A DNA stretch of 32,349 nt from Ferruginibacter sp. (GTDB lineage Bacteria; Bacteroidota; Bacteroidia; Chitinophagales; Chitinophagaceae): the NCBI GenBank assembly GCA_025359625.1, contig JANYFT010000437.1, positions 1-32,349 on the forward strand, written 5' to 3'. The translations under genes were made by a program, and so were the position numbers. Each line of letters begins with the position of its first letter. Position 1 is the first letter of the stretch. The notes below the pieces were generated by a model. That model was given only the letters and a program-made list of their open reading frames with translations. It was not told the DNA's origin and did no database searches. Shown in pieces: positions 8,651-17,655 of this stretch.

Positions 8651-9108
8651 AATCCTATCAGTGCTTCATTGCAGCTTTATTACATTCAACTCTTTTCAGG
8701 GTTTGTACTTCGCTTCCATAGATTGCTGTGGTAACCACCGGCTGCACCGGTGGTTATTCATATTAAAGCCCTTCGGGCTTTCGTTTGCAATAGGTAAAAC
8801 AATTACTTAAAACCTGGTGAAAAATAGAAATAAACCCCCACTCATCAAAATATTGTAACCATATTCTGCTACTATTCTAATCCTATCAGTGCTTCATTGC
8901 AGGCTTATTACATTCAACCCTTTCAGGGTTAGAACTTTGCTTCCATCGATTGCAGTGAATAACCACCAGCTGCACCAGTCGTTATTCATATTAAAGCCCT
9001 TCGGGCTTTCGTTTGCAATAGGTAAAACAATTACTTAAAAACATGGTGAAAAATAGAAATAAACCCCGGCACATCAAAATATTGTAACCATATAATTCTG
9101 CTACCTTC
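8651..9108. repeat. Two-copy tandem repeat, about 228 bp per unit
   Basis: Two head-to-tail copies (8651-8878 and 8879 to about 9108) are closely similar along their whole length, with scattered substitutions and small indels. Each unit has, in order, a conserved start (AATCCTATCAGTGCTTCATT), an imperfect CTTTTCAGGGTTTG-type block, a CCACCGG-centred palindrome, an AAAGCCC-TTC-GGGCTTT hairpin (8765-8781 and 8993-9009), and a tail ending CATATTCTGCTAC or similar. In copy 1 the central palindrome is a perfect 10-bp stem (8732-8741 with 8747-8756); in copy 2 it has decayed. No ORF is conserved between the copies. It looks like a REP/BIME-like non-coding element, perhaps mobilised in trans. Confidence 0.8.
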
Positions 9109-9160
9109 TTTTTACCTATTTTAGCAAAGCAAAAAATAACGCATACAATAACTTGTCAAC

Positions 9161-11131
9161 ATGAAAAAAACTATCGCTCTCTTTGCCGCAATCCTTTTTA
9201 TTGCAAACACCTTTGCCAACATAACCCTGCCAAAAATATTTGGCGATAATATGGTGCTGCAACGCAACAAGCCCATCAGCATTTGGGGCTTTGCAGCAGC
9301 GGGTGAAAAAGTGACCGTACAATTTAACGGACAAACAAAAAGTACCAAGGCCGGCAAAGATGGCAAGTGGCAGTTGATGTTATCACCAGAAAAAGAAGGA
9401 GGCCCGTTTACATTATCAATGAAAGGAAAAAACCAGTTAACCCTTCAAAATATATTAGTTGGTGAAGTCTGGATCTGCAGCGGCCAGAGCAATATGGAAA
9501 TGCCCATTGAAGGCTGGGGCAAAATAAATAATTACCAGCAGGAAATAACTACCGCCAACTATCCGCAGATTAGGCATTTTAAAGTGCCTAATACCATTAG
9601 CACTACATTAAAAGATGACGTTACCGGAGGCGACTGGAAAGTTTGCAGCCCCGCTACTGCAGGTGATTTTTCTGCCACGGCTTATTTTTTTGCAAGGGAA
9701 TTATACAACAAGCTAAAAGTACCCATCGGGCTCATCAACACTTCCTGGGGTGGCACCATGTCAGAAACATGGACCAGTAAAAAGGCATTAGAACAAAGCC
9801 CGGAATTAAAATATATAGCTGATGCAATGAAAAATAGTGACATAGACAAACTGCTGAAAGAGCGTGCCGAAACCGCCTTAAAAAACATACAAAAACTACA
9901 AGGCAGTTTTGAAAATAACGCCAACACTTCCGACTGGAAAAATAGCGATTTTGACGACAGTAAATGGCCAATGATGAAATTACCCGGCCTATGGGAAAGT
10001 CAGGGCCTGCCTGATCTTGATGGCACAGTATGGTTTAGAAAAACCATCACTGTCCCAGATGCCGATGCAGGCAAGGCAGCCACGCTTAACCTGACTATGA
10101 TTGATGACAATGATGAGACCTTTTTGAACGGCATAAAAGTAGGCAGCACCCAGGGATATAACTCCTCAAGAAAATATACAATTGCCGCTGGCATTTTAAA
10201 GGCCGGTAAAAATACCATCGCTGTAAAAGTTGGCGACACAGGTGGTGGTGGTGGCATTTATGGCGATGCGGCAGACATGATCTTAACCATTGGCAATAAC
10301 AAACAATACCTGGCAGGTGACTGGACTTTTAGGGTTGCTGCTGTACCTCAATCCGCTACATCGGTTGGCCCCAACGACTACCCCAGCCTGTTGTTCAACT
10401 CCATGTTGTATCCGCTTATTCAATATTCAATCAAAGGCGCTATCTGGTACCAGGGCGAAACAAATGCAGGCCGTGCCTACCAGTACCGCACTGCTTTTCC
10501 TTTAATGATCAGCGACTGGCGCCAGCATTTTAAACAAGGCGACTTCCCCTTTTTATTTGTGCAGTTATCTACTTTTGGTTCTGCTGAAGCCAACAGTAAA
10601 AACGGCAGTGACTGGGCGGAATTAAGAGAAGCCCAGGCTATGACACTAACACTACCTAACACTGGTATGGCGGTAATAACCGACATTGGTAACCCGGCAG
10701 ACATACACCCCAAAAACAAACAGGATGTGGGCAAAAGGCTCGCCAATATTGCCTTGCATGATGTGTACGAGAAGGCGGCTGAGTACACCGGCCCAACATA
10801 TCAATCTATGAAAGCAGATGGTAATAAAGTAATACTAACGTTTACGCACACGGGCAGTGGCTTACTGGTAAAAGATAAATACGGTTACATAAAAGGCTTT
10901 GAAATTGCCGGTGCCGACAAGCAATTTCACTACGCCAAAGCCATGGTGGAAGGCGATAAAATAATTGTTCACGCCGATGGTATTACCCAACCAGTAGCCG
11001 TTCGGTATAACTGGGCCAACGATGCCTCAGAAGGCAACCTGTTTAATAAAGAACTATTTCCAGCGGCTCCATTTCGTACCGACGATTGGGAAGGTATTAC
11101 GGTGAAAAACAAATATGCGATTGGATTGTAG
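9161..11131 (+). CDS. Sialate O-acetylesterase (SASA/SGNH-type)
   Basis: The 656-residue exported enzyme starts with a signal peptide (KKTIALFAAILFIANTFA). The SGNH-like esterase domain shows the nucleophile motif VWICSGQSNMEM (Ser110), IWYQGETNAG (428-437) and DIHP (Asp514, His516) as candidate catalytic acid and base. A jelly-roll, beta-galactosidase-like carbohydrate-binding insert lies around residues 270-385 (WFRKTITVPDAD region). The family removes O-acetyl groups from sialic acids, or from xylan and other plant glycans in some Bacteroidota homologues. Given the nearby GH140 and 2-keto-3-deoxy sugar acid genes, a plant-glycan role is also possible. The C-terminus ends with a typical DDWEGIT segment. 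Confidence 0.9.
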   Translation: MKKTIALFAAILFIANTFANITLPKIFGDNMVLQRNKPISIWGFAAAGEKVTVQFNGQTKSTKAGKDGKWQLMLSPEKEGGPFTLSMKGKNQLTLQNILVGEVWICSGQSNMEMPIEGWGKINNYQQEITTANYPQIRHFKVPNTISTTLKDDVTGGDWKVCSPATAGDFSATAYFFARELYNKLKVPIGLINTSWGGTMSETWTSKKALEQSPELKYIADAMKNSDIDKLLKERAETALKNIQKLQGSFENNANTSDWKNSDFDDSKWPMMKLPGLWESQGLPDLDGTVWFRKTITVPDADAGKAATLNLTMIDDNDETFLNGIKVGSTQGYNSSRKYTIAAGILKAGKNTIAVKVGDTGGGGGIYGDAADMILTIGNNKQYLAGDWTFRVAAVPQSATSVGPNDYPSLLFNSMLYPLIQYSIKGAIWYQGETNAGRAYQYRTAFPLMISDWRQHFKQGDFPFLFVQLSTFGSAEANSKNGSDWAELREAQAMTLTLPNTGMAVITDIGNPADIHPKNKQDVGKRLANIALHDVYEKAAEYTGPTYQSMKADGNKVILTFTHTGSGLLVKDKYGYIKGFEIAGADKQFHYAKAMVEGDKIIVHADGITQPVAVRYNWANDASEGNLFNKELFPAAPFRTDDWEGITVKNKYAIGL

Positions 11132-11644
11132 TGATAGAGTTTAATTTATAAATTTATTTGTCCGGGCAATTTTATTGAGCGCAGTCGAAGCATTCATAGC
11201 GATATGGTTGCGACTTGTCCGCAGCGGCGGTCGCCCATTTGTAATGTATACCATCGGGTAACTTTTATTATGGATGCCTCATGAACAAGGATTAACAACA
11301 CAGCCTAAGAGGTACATTTACTAAAAGCAAAAATTGCACTTATCACTTGAACACAGCAAATGGTACTGTTAAATATTTACCCTTATAAAAAAGATATAAC
11401 TAAAAGCAAATATTATTAATGGCAGCGGCGAAAATATTTAACCAAAAATATTTTCCATGATTGAGGACTCCTTACCAAAATCTGCTAAAAAGAAACGGCC
11501 AATCGTATGGCTTTCAGCCAGGTCCCCATTAAAATTGGATAAACTGGGCAAGGATGATGCAATGGAAAACAAATGCACCTAACAAAAATCCCTACTTCAA
11601 CTGAGAAGTAGAAGTAATTTCTGTATCTAAGTGGCGACTGCAAA
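11132..11644. other. Intergenic region, 513 bp, no supported gene
   Basis: It lies between convergent genes. It contains ATTGAGCGCAGTCGAAG near 11174, a type of short motif I associate with dispersed repeats in Bacteroidota, and a 41-codon frame (11457-11582, product starting MIEDSLPKSAKKK) with no homology that I recognise. No terminator or RNA gene is evident. Confidence 0.4.
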
Positions 11645-12985
11645 TTATTTTATCTTCTTACAAGGCACATTCGCACCACCCTGGTGCAGTATAAAACCGG
11701 CCACTTCTTTTTTATCATTCCGGGTAAACTCAATTTGAATATCCTGTTCTTTAACAAAGAAAAAATCTTCCTTTTCTGCATGAATGATGGATTCGGGTTG
11801 CCCTGTTGGGGCTGCAACCAGTTCGCCATTTTTTATACTCATTACTACATGCAGGTTGGGCCTTATTTCGTACTCACCAAGGTATTGTTTCAATGTTTCT
11901 TCCGCAACTTTTATTACCACTCTTTCTTTGGGCAGTTCATAAGGTTTATTATACAATGCATCGAATATAGTTTTGGTAATTTCTCCAATGGCTTCGTTGG
12001 ATGCATTACTCAGCAATACAATGCATACATCATCTTCAGGCACACGGGAAATATTGGTTATAAATCCGTGGATACCGCCACCATGGCCCACTCTTCGTTT
12101 GCCATCCACGCTGTCTATAGTCCAGCCATATCCATAATTATTTCTTACAGGGGTATAGGCTTTTTCCTGTTGGGCTTTGGATAAGATCATATTGGCTTCA
12201 AGTGCTTTATGCCAGCGATACAGGTCGCCGGTGGTAGAATAAATAGCACCCGCAGAGAAGGAAATGGAAGAATCTACCATGGGCGCTGCCGAAGCATTAG
12301 TATTATCTACTTTAAAATAGCCGGTTGCTTTTTCATTGCTTTTTAAATGGGTAAAATCAAAACCACTATGTGTCATTTGCAAGGGTGCAAATATATACTT
12401 CCGCACCATTTCTTCATAAGGTTTTTTGGCAGCTATTTCAATAATGTACCCTAATAAACTGTAGCCGCTGTTAGAATAATTCCAGCCGGTGCCGGGTGAG
12501 AAATCAAGTGGCTTATCTTTAAACAGCGCCATTATTTTTTCACGGTTAGATGGCTTGGTTATTTGGTTGGCCATAAAGTCTGCGTCATTGGTATAATTAT
12601 AAATACCCGATGTATGCGTCAGTAACTGTTCAATGGTAATGCTGTCTCCTTTCGGATATGCGGGAAAGTATTTGCTGAGTTTATCCTGTACATCCAGCTT
12701 TTTTTCTTCCTGTAATTTCAGGATGATGGCTGACGTAAATTGTTTGGTAACAGAGCCCAACTGGTAAATAGTTTTTTCATCGTTCAAAATTTTATTGGCG
12801 GCATTGCGGTAACCATATCCTTTATCTAAAAGAACCGTTCCCTTCTTTGCTATCAGAACAGAACCATTAAATTTATACAATTTTGCATACGCAGCCAGGA
12901 TGGTATCCAGTTGGGATTTTATATCCTGAGCGGTACCAATAACCACGATGCATAAGACAGGTATAAGAACGGCTAATTTTTTCAT
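11645..12985 (-). CDS. Serine hydrolase, beta-lactamase/class C family
   Basis: This 446-residue exported protein has a signal peptide (KKLAVLIPVLCIVVIGTAQ). It has the three penicillin-recognising motifs of the class C/esterase group: SVTK (Ser78, Lys81), YSN (Tyr170-Asn172) and HGGG (301-304) in place of KTG. TSGIYNYT and GTGWNYSNSGY are typical of beta-lactamase-family esterases and D-aminopeptidase-like proteins rather than true cephalosporinases. A C-terminal small beta-domain of about 90 residues (from KQYLGEYEIRPN) resembles the DUF3471-like lipocalin tails of this group. It is probably a periplasmic or surface esterase/peptidase. It should not be read as evidence for antibiotic resistance. 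Confidence 0.88.
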   Translation of the reverse strand: MKKLAVLIPVLCIVVIGTAQDIKSQLDTILAAYAKLYKFNGSVLIAKKGTVLLDKGYGYRNAANKILNDEKTIYQLGSVTKQFTSAIILKLQEEKKLDVQDKLSKYFPAYPKGDSITIEQLLTHTSGIYNYTNDADFMANQITKPSNREKIMALFKDKPLDFSPGTGWNYSNSGYSLLGYIIEIAAKKPYEEMVRKYIFAPLQMTHSGFDFTHLKSNEKATGYFKVDNTNASAAPMVDSSISFSAGAIYSTTGDLYRWHKALEANMILSKAQQEKAYTPVRNNYGYGWTIDSVDGKRRVGHGGGIHGFITNISRVPEDDVCIVLLSNASNEAIGEITKTIFDALYNKPYELPKERVVIKVAEETLKQYLGEYEIRPNLHVVMSIKNGELVAAPTGQPESIIHAEKEDFFFVKEQDIQIEFTRNDKKEVAGFILHQGGANVPCKKIK

Positions 12986-13175
12986 TTGAAATTTATTTGT
13001 TGGTGGAGAATAAAATTTTATCCTGGTATAATAAACGAACTTTACTACAACAGCTTAAAACTAAGTTTATCTTTTTAAATATAAGCAACCATTTATCACA
13101 AAACCAAAAACATCTTTTGTAACTTTAGTATCAAAACTATTTAATCAATATCTATCACGTAACAAAAGGCACCGT

Positions 13176-13799
13176 TTATTTTTTGCCATTGTAATATGCA
13201 CAAACGGTATTCATTAAACATAGTTCACATTTGGGTATTGGCCTGCATATTTCCCTCCCCAGGAAAGACATCGCCATTCCTGCATCCCATTGCTTTGATG
13301 GCAATACCTCCATCATTTGTTTTTCAATTTTCTTTGGATCGGCCCCAGTTGCTATACCCAGCCTTGGCGCTACCCGAACCACATGCAGGTCAACAACAAT
13401 GCCTTCGGCTATTGCTCCGGCCTCCCGTTTAATGACATTTGCAGATTTACGGCCAATGCCCGGTAGTTCAGTAAGCGCATCAAGTGTAAGCGGAATATCC
13501 TTGTCCCTCTTTACTTTTTTTGACAGTGCATTTAGCCATTTTGATTTATTGCCAAAGTTCCTTACATCACTTATTAGTTCCTGTATAGCTTCAGGTGTGG
13601 CTTGCGAAAGCGTTTCCATATTGGGAAATGCAGCAAAGAATTTTGGTGCAACTTCGTTGATATGTTTATCAGAATCCTGTGCAGATAACACCACCATCAC
13701 CAATAGTTGATACACATTACCGTAGTTAAGCGGGTGCTTTTTATTGTTGTATTTTTTTAGTAATGGCTTGATGGCATCTGGCCAATTAACGTTTGACAT
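13176..13799 (-). CDS. nth: Endonuclease III homologue (Nth family DNA glycosylase/AP lyase)
   Basis: The 207-residue protein has the helix-hairpin-helix motif LPGIGRKSANVI with catalytic Lys118, and VDLHVVRV with catalytic Asp137. Both residues fit a bifunctional glycosylase/AP lyase that removes oxidised pyrimidines in base excision repair. A C-terminal Cys cluster (Cys185, 191, 194, 200) should bind [4Fe-4S]. The spacing is C-x5-C-x2-C-x5-C, one residue shorter in the first gap than E. coli Nth (x6). It is slightly divergent from canonical Nth, so a related HhH-GPD enzyme is possible. It starts with a clear ATG and has no operon partner. Confidence 0.85.
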   Translation of the reverse strand: MSNVNWPDAIKPLLKKYNNKKHPLNYGNVYQLLVMVVLSAQDSDKHINEVAPKFFAAFPNMETLSQATPEAIQELISDVRNFGNKSKWLNALSKKVKRDKDIPLTLDALTELPGIGRKSANVIKREAGAIAEGIVVDLHVVRVAPRLGIATGADPKKIEKQMMEVLPSKQWDAGMAMSFLGREICRPIPKCELCLMNTVCAYYNGKK

Positions 13800-14277
13800 C
13801 GCAGAAAGTTTAAGATATAAATCTACTAAAAATAGAAATGAATTATTTATAAATAATAAAACTACTAAAAAAAACTTCTTTCAATTTTCGTTTTTACACT
13901 AATTTAAATCAATAATTTTTTATTGCGCATCCGGCACCAGTTTTTTAAAACAGTTGATTTAAAAAACTTAATTTTTATACACACCCATAAAAAATTACAT
14001 GGTAAATTTAGATCCCTAATTAACCGGTAACCTTTGTTATTTACCCTACTTATATTTTTTGTTAGTTTTATTCTGGAAGGCTGCCATGGATACCGCTGTC
14101 TTTTCAAATAGGGCTGCCCTGTGTTATCCCTTTAAATATTTTTTTTCCACTTTAGTACTTAACTTCAATAATAAATTTTGTGAGACTTTTGTTCCGGGTA
14201 AAAGTCATTAAAACCACTACGGATCACCGATTAAAATTTTGCCGGGCCATATAACATAAAACAATAGGTAAAATAAA
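13800..14277. other. AT-rich intergenic region between divergent genes
   Basis: 478 bp between the nth-like gene and the DinB gene. It is very AT-rich and should hold both promoters. A 67-codon frame on the minus strand (13904-14107) has no recognisable features. I see no RNA gene or repeat. Confidence 0.4.
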
Positions 14278-14769
14278 ATGAGTAAGACATACAGAACAGG
14301 CGCCATTGGGGCTTTACTTGATGAATATGAAAGGGCCATCGCAGACCTGCAACAAACAATAAGTGATGTATCTGATATAGAACTCGCTGCTGTTGCAGAT
14401 GATATAACAACAGACCCAATGTGTAAATCCATTCAGACGATCCTTTCGCATGTGGTGCGTTCTGGTTACGCTTATGCACTTTATATTCAACAGTTGAAAA
14501 AAGATAAAGTGGATCATCCGTCAATTGTGCTTCATACAACTGTGAAAGATTATCAAAAAGACCTGGATGATTTTTTTGCTTTCACAACAAACAGTTTTAA
14601 AAATATTCAGGACAATCAATTGGAGGAACCTGACAACAGCAAAAAAATAGTTACTTCATGGAACCAGGTGTATGATATTGAACAAATAACCGAACACGCT
14701 ATTGTACATATTTTAAGACACCGGCGACAAATTGAAAAATTCAAAATTATTTTGCGTGCACAAAAATAA
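14278..14769 (+). CDS. DinB-family protein
   Basis: The 163-residue protein looks like a DinB/YfiT-type four-helix bundle. It has a putative metal-binding His triad: His58 in TILSHVVRSG, and His140 and His144 in EQITEHAIVHILRHRRQIEKF. This His spacing at the ends of helices 2 and 4 is the family hallmark. Members include thiol-dependent S-transferases and DNA-damage-induced proteins of unknown function, so no specific reaction can be assigned. No signal peptide is present. A remnant of another reading frame lies just downstream. Confidence 0.8.
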   Translation: MSKTYRTGAIGALLDEYERAIADLQQTISDVSDIELAAVADDITTDPMCKSIQTILSHVVRSGYAYALYIQQLKKDKVDHPSIVLHTTVKDYQKDLDDFFAFTTNSFKNIQDNQLEEPDNSKKIVTSWNQVYDIEQITEHAIVHILRHRRQIEKFKIILRAQK

Positions 14770-14786
14770 ACCGGGGTACTGCGCAT

Positions 14787-14924
14787 TATACAAATGGTGC
14801 ATTGTTAAAGATAGCCATTGATGAAATAAGGGGCCTGGTACTTTGGTTACGGGAATTTATTTGGGACATTTACCCCAAAACAAATGAACTTATCTACGAC
14901 AATTACCAAATCAATTTCGTTGGT
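14787..14924 (+). pseudogene. Remnant of a DUF1801-like protein gene
   Basis: An open frame without a start codon encodes a fragment containing IDEIRGLVLWLREF and IYPKTNELIYDNYQINFVG before a TAA. The IYPKTNELIYDNY portion resembles the start of small DUF1801-like proteins that I recall as typically continuing after YDNYNA. The expected start and C-terminal half are missing, so this looks like a decayed gene fragment. The family match is from memory and moderate. Confidence 0.35.
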
Positions 14925-14987
14925 TAAAGGAGTAAAGAAAAAGCGGTAAAGAAAAAGAAATAATTTTTTTATATTTTTTGCAACACA

Positions 14988-16349
14988 TCAATATGCATTG
15001 GGTTCGGGATAATTTTTTGAGGCATCATCCATCACCAGCACCCAATCGCTGCCACGGCCTACAGAAGTTGGCACAAATTCTTTACTGCCTGCATTATCAA
15101 ACTCTCCCAAATCAATGGTGTATCCATCTCTTGGATTAAACCACCAGCCACGCAATTTGGTGCCGTTTAATTTTGAAGTGTTTACTAATGTCTTTCTTCC
15201 ATAGGGAATATATACCATCATAAAATCTTTATCAGATGATACGGCGGCCATTTTATATTCCAGGCCTTCCGGGTTATTATCTATAATGACAGACTGATCC
15301 ATTACCAGTTTTTGCCAGTTGCGTTTTTCAAATAGCTTCCGCATATAACCTACCTGGTAAGCCCCCCTGTAATCCATGGCCACATGCCAGTTGGTTCTTG
15401 CATTGTTAACAGGAACACGTTTTTCTGTATAAAACTGCCAGATATTATGATCGCCATACGTATGCCCTGCGCCGCCGGATAACATGTTCCAGTAAGCAGC
15501 TTCCCTGGTATCAACATCATCCATCCACCCTTTTTCGCCGGGGTTCCAGTCGTTGGGATGATCTTCATAATTGGGTTCGGCATTTACATGGGGTTTGATA
15601 TTTTTTAGCGCATAGGCTTTGATGTTAGTTTTGTAATCGGGGCTACCCACTCTATGGCCTGTTTGCGACATGTGAAAATCAATCCATGCATCCTCTGCAA
15701 AAAAATCATACGAGCTGGAACCTCCACTTGGATGATAAGTAAGTAAGTGTTTGCCCATATCAACATTTTTTATTCCTTCAGCCATCCCCCTAATGATAGC
15801 CAGGTGCGTTTCATTCTGAGGACTGCGGTCGCCACCTAATACCCAAACCACTGGTTTACTCAGGTATCTTTTTGCCATCCATGCACCAAATATTTTTGCA
15901 TTTAAAGGCGTAAATATTTCAGGGCCCGTACCCCATTTGTCTTTATACCACTTGTCTGCCCAGGTGGGTAGCAATGCTACTATCAATCCAAGCTTTTGAG
16001 CTTCATTAATTACAAAATCTACCTGCTTAAAATAGGCTTCGTTGGGTTTGGCTGGATCATTATCTATTAAAGGCTTATCTCCATAAGCATTGGGGATATT
16101 TAAGCCATCCATTTCTGCTAATGCCACGGCCTGAATAACGGTAAACCCTTTCTCTGCACGGTTTTTAAGGTATTCCTTAGCTTCTTCACGGGTTAACCGG
16201 TGAAATAATTCCCAAGCCGTATCGCCCAGCCAAAAGAATGGGGTGCCATCTTTTTTTAACAGGTAATGTTTGTCTTTGCTTACTTTTATTTGTGCTGAAG
16301 ATGTAAGCGATATTATGCTTATTAGTAAAAGGCTAAACAATCGTTTCAT
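14988..16349 (-). CDS. Glycoside hydrolase family 140 (DUF4038, apiosidase-like)
   Basis: The 453-residue secreted protein has a signal peptide (KRLFSLLLISIISLTSSAQ) and a DUF4038 TIM-barrel. Conserved blocks are FFWLGDTAWELFHRLTREEA, WVLGGDRSP (candidate catalytic Asp174), TYHPSGGSSS, VNAEPNYED (candidate catalytic Glu258) and SGGAGHTYGDHNIWQF. GH140 members of Bacteroides release apiose from rhamnogalacturonan-II side chains. A small C-terminal beta-domain (GWWFNPRDGYTIDLGEF region) is typical of the family. Its place downstream of lactonase, kinase and aldolase genes supports a role in plant-glycan breakdown. Specificity for apiose is inferred only from the family. Confidence 0.88.
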   Translation of the reverse strand: MKRLFSLLLISIISLTSSAQIKVSKDKHYLLKKDGTPFFWLGDTAWELFHRLTREEAKEYLKNRAEKGFTVIQAVALAEMDGLNIPNAYGDKPLIDNDPAKPNEAYFKQVDFVINEAQKLGLIVALLPTWADKWYKDKWGTGPEIFTPLNAKIFGAWMAKRYLSKPVVWVLGGDRSPQNETHLAIIRGMAEGIKNVDMGKHLLTYHPSGGSSSYDFFAEDAWIDFHMSQTGHRVGSPDYKTNIKAYALKNIKPHVNAEPNYEDHPNDWNPGEKGWMDDVDTREAAYWNMLSGGAGHTYGDHNIWQFYTEKRVPVNNARTNWHVAMDYRGAYQVGYMRKLFEKRNWQKLVMDQSVIIDNNPEGLEYKMAAVSSDKDFMMVYIPYGRKTLVNTSKLNGTKLRGWWFNPRDGYTIDLGEFDNAGSKEFVPTSVGRGSDWVLVMDDASKNYPEPNAY

Positions 16350-16591
16350 AAATAATATTTGAATTTAAAATTAGTGTTATTGCGCCGGACCATATCCTTT
16401 GCTATTGGCAGATGCCTGTTGATACTACTTATAAATACTTAAACCTTTTTAAGCGCATTGGTTCTTCAACAGTAGTAATGTATTCAAACTTTTTTAATGA
16501 CATTAATATCCTCTAATAGTTTTAAACTTAAATTCATTCAACCCTGACTTAACTATACAATTTTGTTTGAAGGACTGAAAAGAATCACTGA

Positions 16592-17638
16592 TCACAAATG
16601 CAATTTCACTTTAAAAATCATATCATCAGCCGTAAAATAGAGTGTGTCTTTTGTTTCATTAAAAGCGCAATTGGAAGTGGGGCGATTAAAAATTTTTATA
16701 AGGCCCAATCTTTTCCCTTCGGGTGAAATGATATTGATACCATCCGGTCCGGCACCGAATATATTTCCATACTTGTCAATCTTCATTCCATCCGGCCCTT
16801 GTTTTACCGTAGCTTTTTCCTTTAAAGGAGCAGCATCCAGCAATACACCACCGCTTACAATATTTCTATTTTCATCCAATTGATAAGCATACCATTTGGG
16901 CTTTACATTATCACTGCTTGCCACATACAATATTTTTTCATCCAGCGAAAGAGCCACACCATTTGGCCTTGGGATTGAATCAATCAATAAACTTGTTTTA
17001 CCTGCAGCGTTTATTTTGTAAACACCTTCAAACATTAATTCTCTTGTGGGATCATTCTCTTTTTGTGGTAAACCGTAGATGGGATCGGTAAAATAAATAT
17101 TGTCTTTACTGTCTGCAACAAGATCATTTGGGCTGTTAAATTTCTTGCCCTTATAATTGGATGAAAGTATGGTGAAGGCAGGTTTTGGTGTATCAAGCGA
17201 TGCATTCAATCTTGCTACATTTCTGTTACCGGACTGGCAAAGTAATAAACGCCCCTCTTTATCCAATGCCAAACCGTTTGCACCATTTTCTCCATCCCGC
17301 TTTGCAGTATCTGTGTAACCGGAAGGGGTTAAATAAAGTTTTGTGGTGCCTGCATTCTTCCATTGAAAAATTTTATTTTCAGGCACATCCGAGAAAAGCA
17401 ACATTTGTTTATCGCCAATCCAAACCGGCCCTTCTGACCAGGTAAAATTTCTGCCGATCACTTCTATGGTGGCATTGCTGTCAATTAGTGAAGCAGCCGT
17501 TTTATCATAGATTTCTATTTTGCCAAAAGTACTGTCGTTGGCTGTTACTGTTGTTGCCATTTTAGTATCCTTGCCTGCAGTGTTGCAGCCATAGCAGGCT
17601 ACAAAGAATAATGAAATGGCTAAAAGTATCTTATTCAT
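16592..17638 (-). CDS. SMP-30/gluconolactonase family lactonase, lipoprotein-like
   Basis: The 348-residue beta-propeller protein of the SMP-30/gluconolactonase/LRE family shows EGPVWIGDKQMLLFSDVPENKIF (first blade, metal-ligand Glu region), FNSPNDLVADSKDNIYFTDP (Asn and Asp metal ligands), RPNGVALSLDEK and GPDGMKIDKYGNIFG. These are the four divalent-metal sites expected of the family. The N-terminus is a signal peptide with Cys15 and Cys18 candidates for lipidation, so it probably acts in the periplasm. It should hydrolyse a sugar lactone to the aldonic acid. It lies 17 bp downstream of the dgoK gene, so the two are probably cotranscribed. Confidence 0.88.
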   Translation of the reverse strand: MNKILLAISLFFVACYGCNTAGKDTKMATTVTANDSTFGKIEIYDKTAASLIDSNATIEVIGRNFTWSEGPVWIGDKQMLLFSDVPENKIFQWKNAGTTKLYLTPSGYTDTAKRDGENGANGLALDKEGRLLLCQSGNRNVARLNASLDTPKPAFTILSSNYKGKKFNSPNDLVADSKDNIYFTDPIYGLPQKENDPTRELMFEGVYKINAAGKTSLLIDSIPRPNGVALSLDEKILYVASSDNVKPKWYAYQLDENRNIVSGGVLLDAAPLKEKATVKQGPDGMKIDKYGNIFGAGPDGINIISPEGKRLGLIKIFNRPTSNCAFNETKDTLYFTADDMIFKVKLHL

Positions 17639-17655
17639 ATTGGCGTGTTTTAAAA

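Noticed and set aside
8544-8810. 88-codon frame starting at the stop of the MBL-fold gene
   Set aside because: It runs through the tandem repeat, is not conserved between the two repeat copies and resembles no protein family.
11457-11582. 41-codon basic frame in the 11.1-11.6 kb gap
   Set aside because: Too short, no homology recognised and no promoter element; mentioned only as intergenic content.
11645-12985. Reading the serine hydrolase as an antibiotic-resistance beta-lactamase
   Set aside because: It has HGGG instead of KTG and family features of esterases and peptidases; no resistance role is supported.
13904-14107. 67-codon minus-strand frame upstream of the nth-like gene
   Set aside because: Low-complexity AT-rich intergenic translation with no domain and no conserved neighbour.
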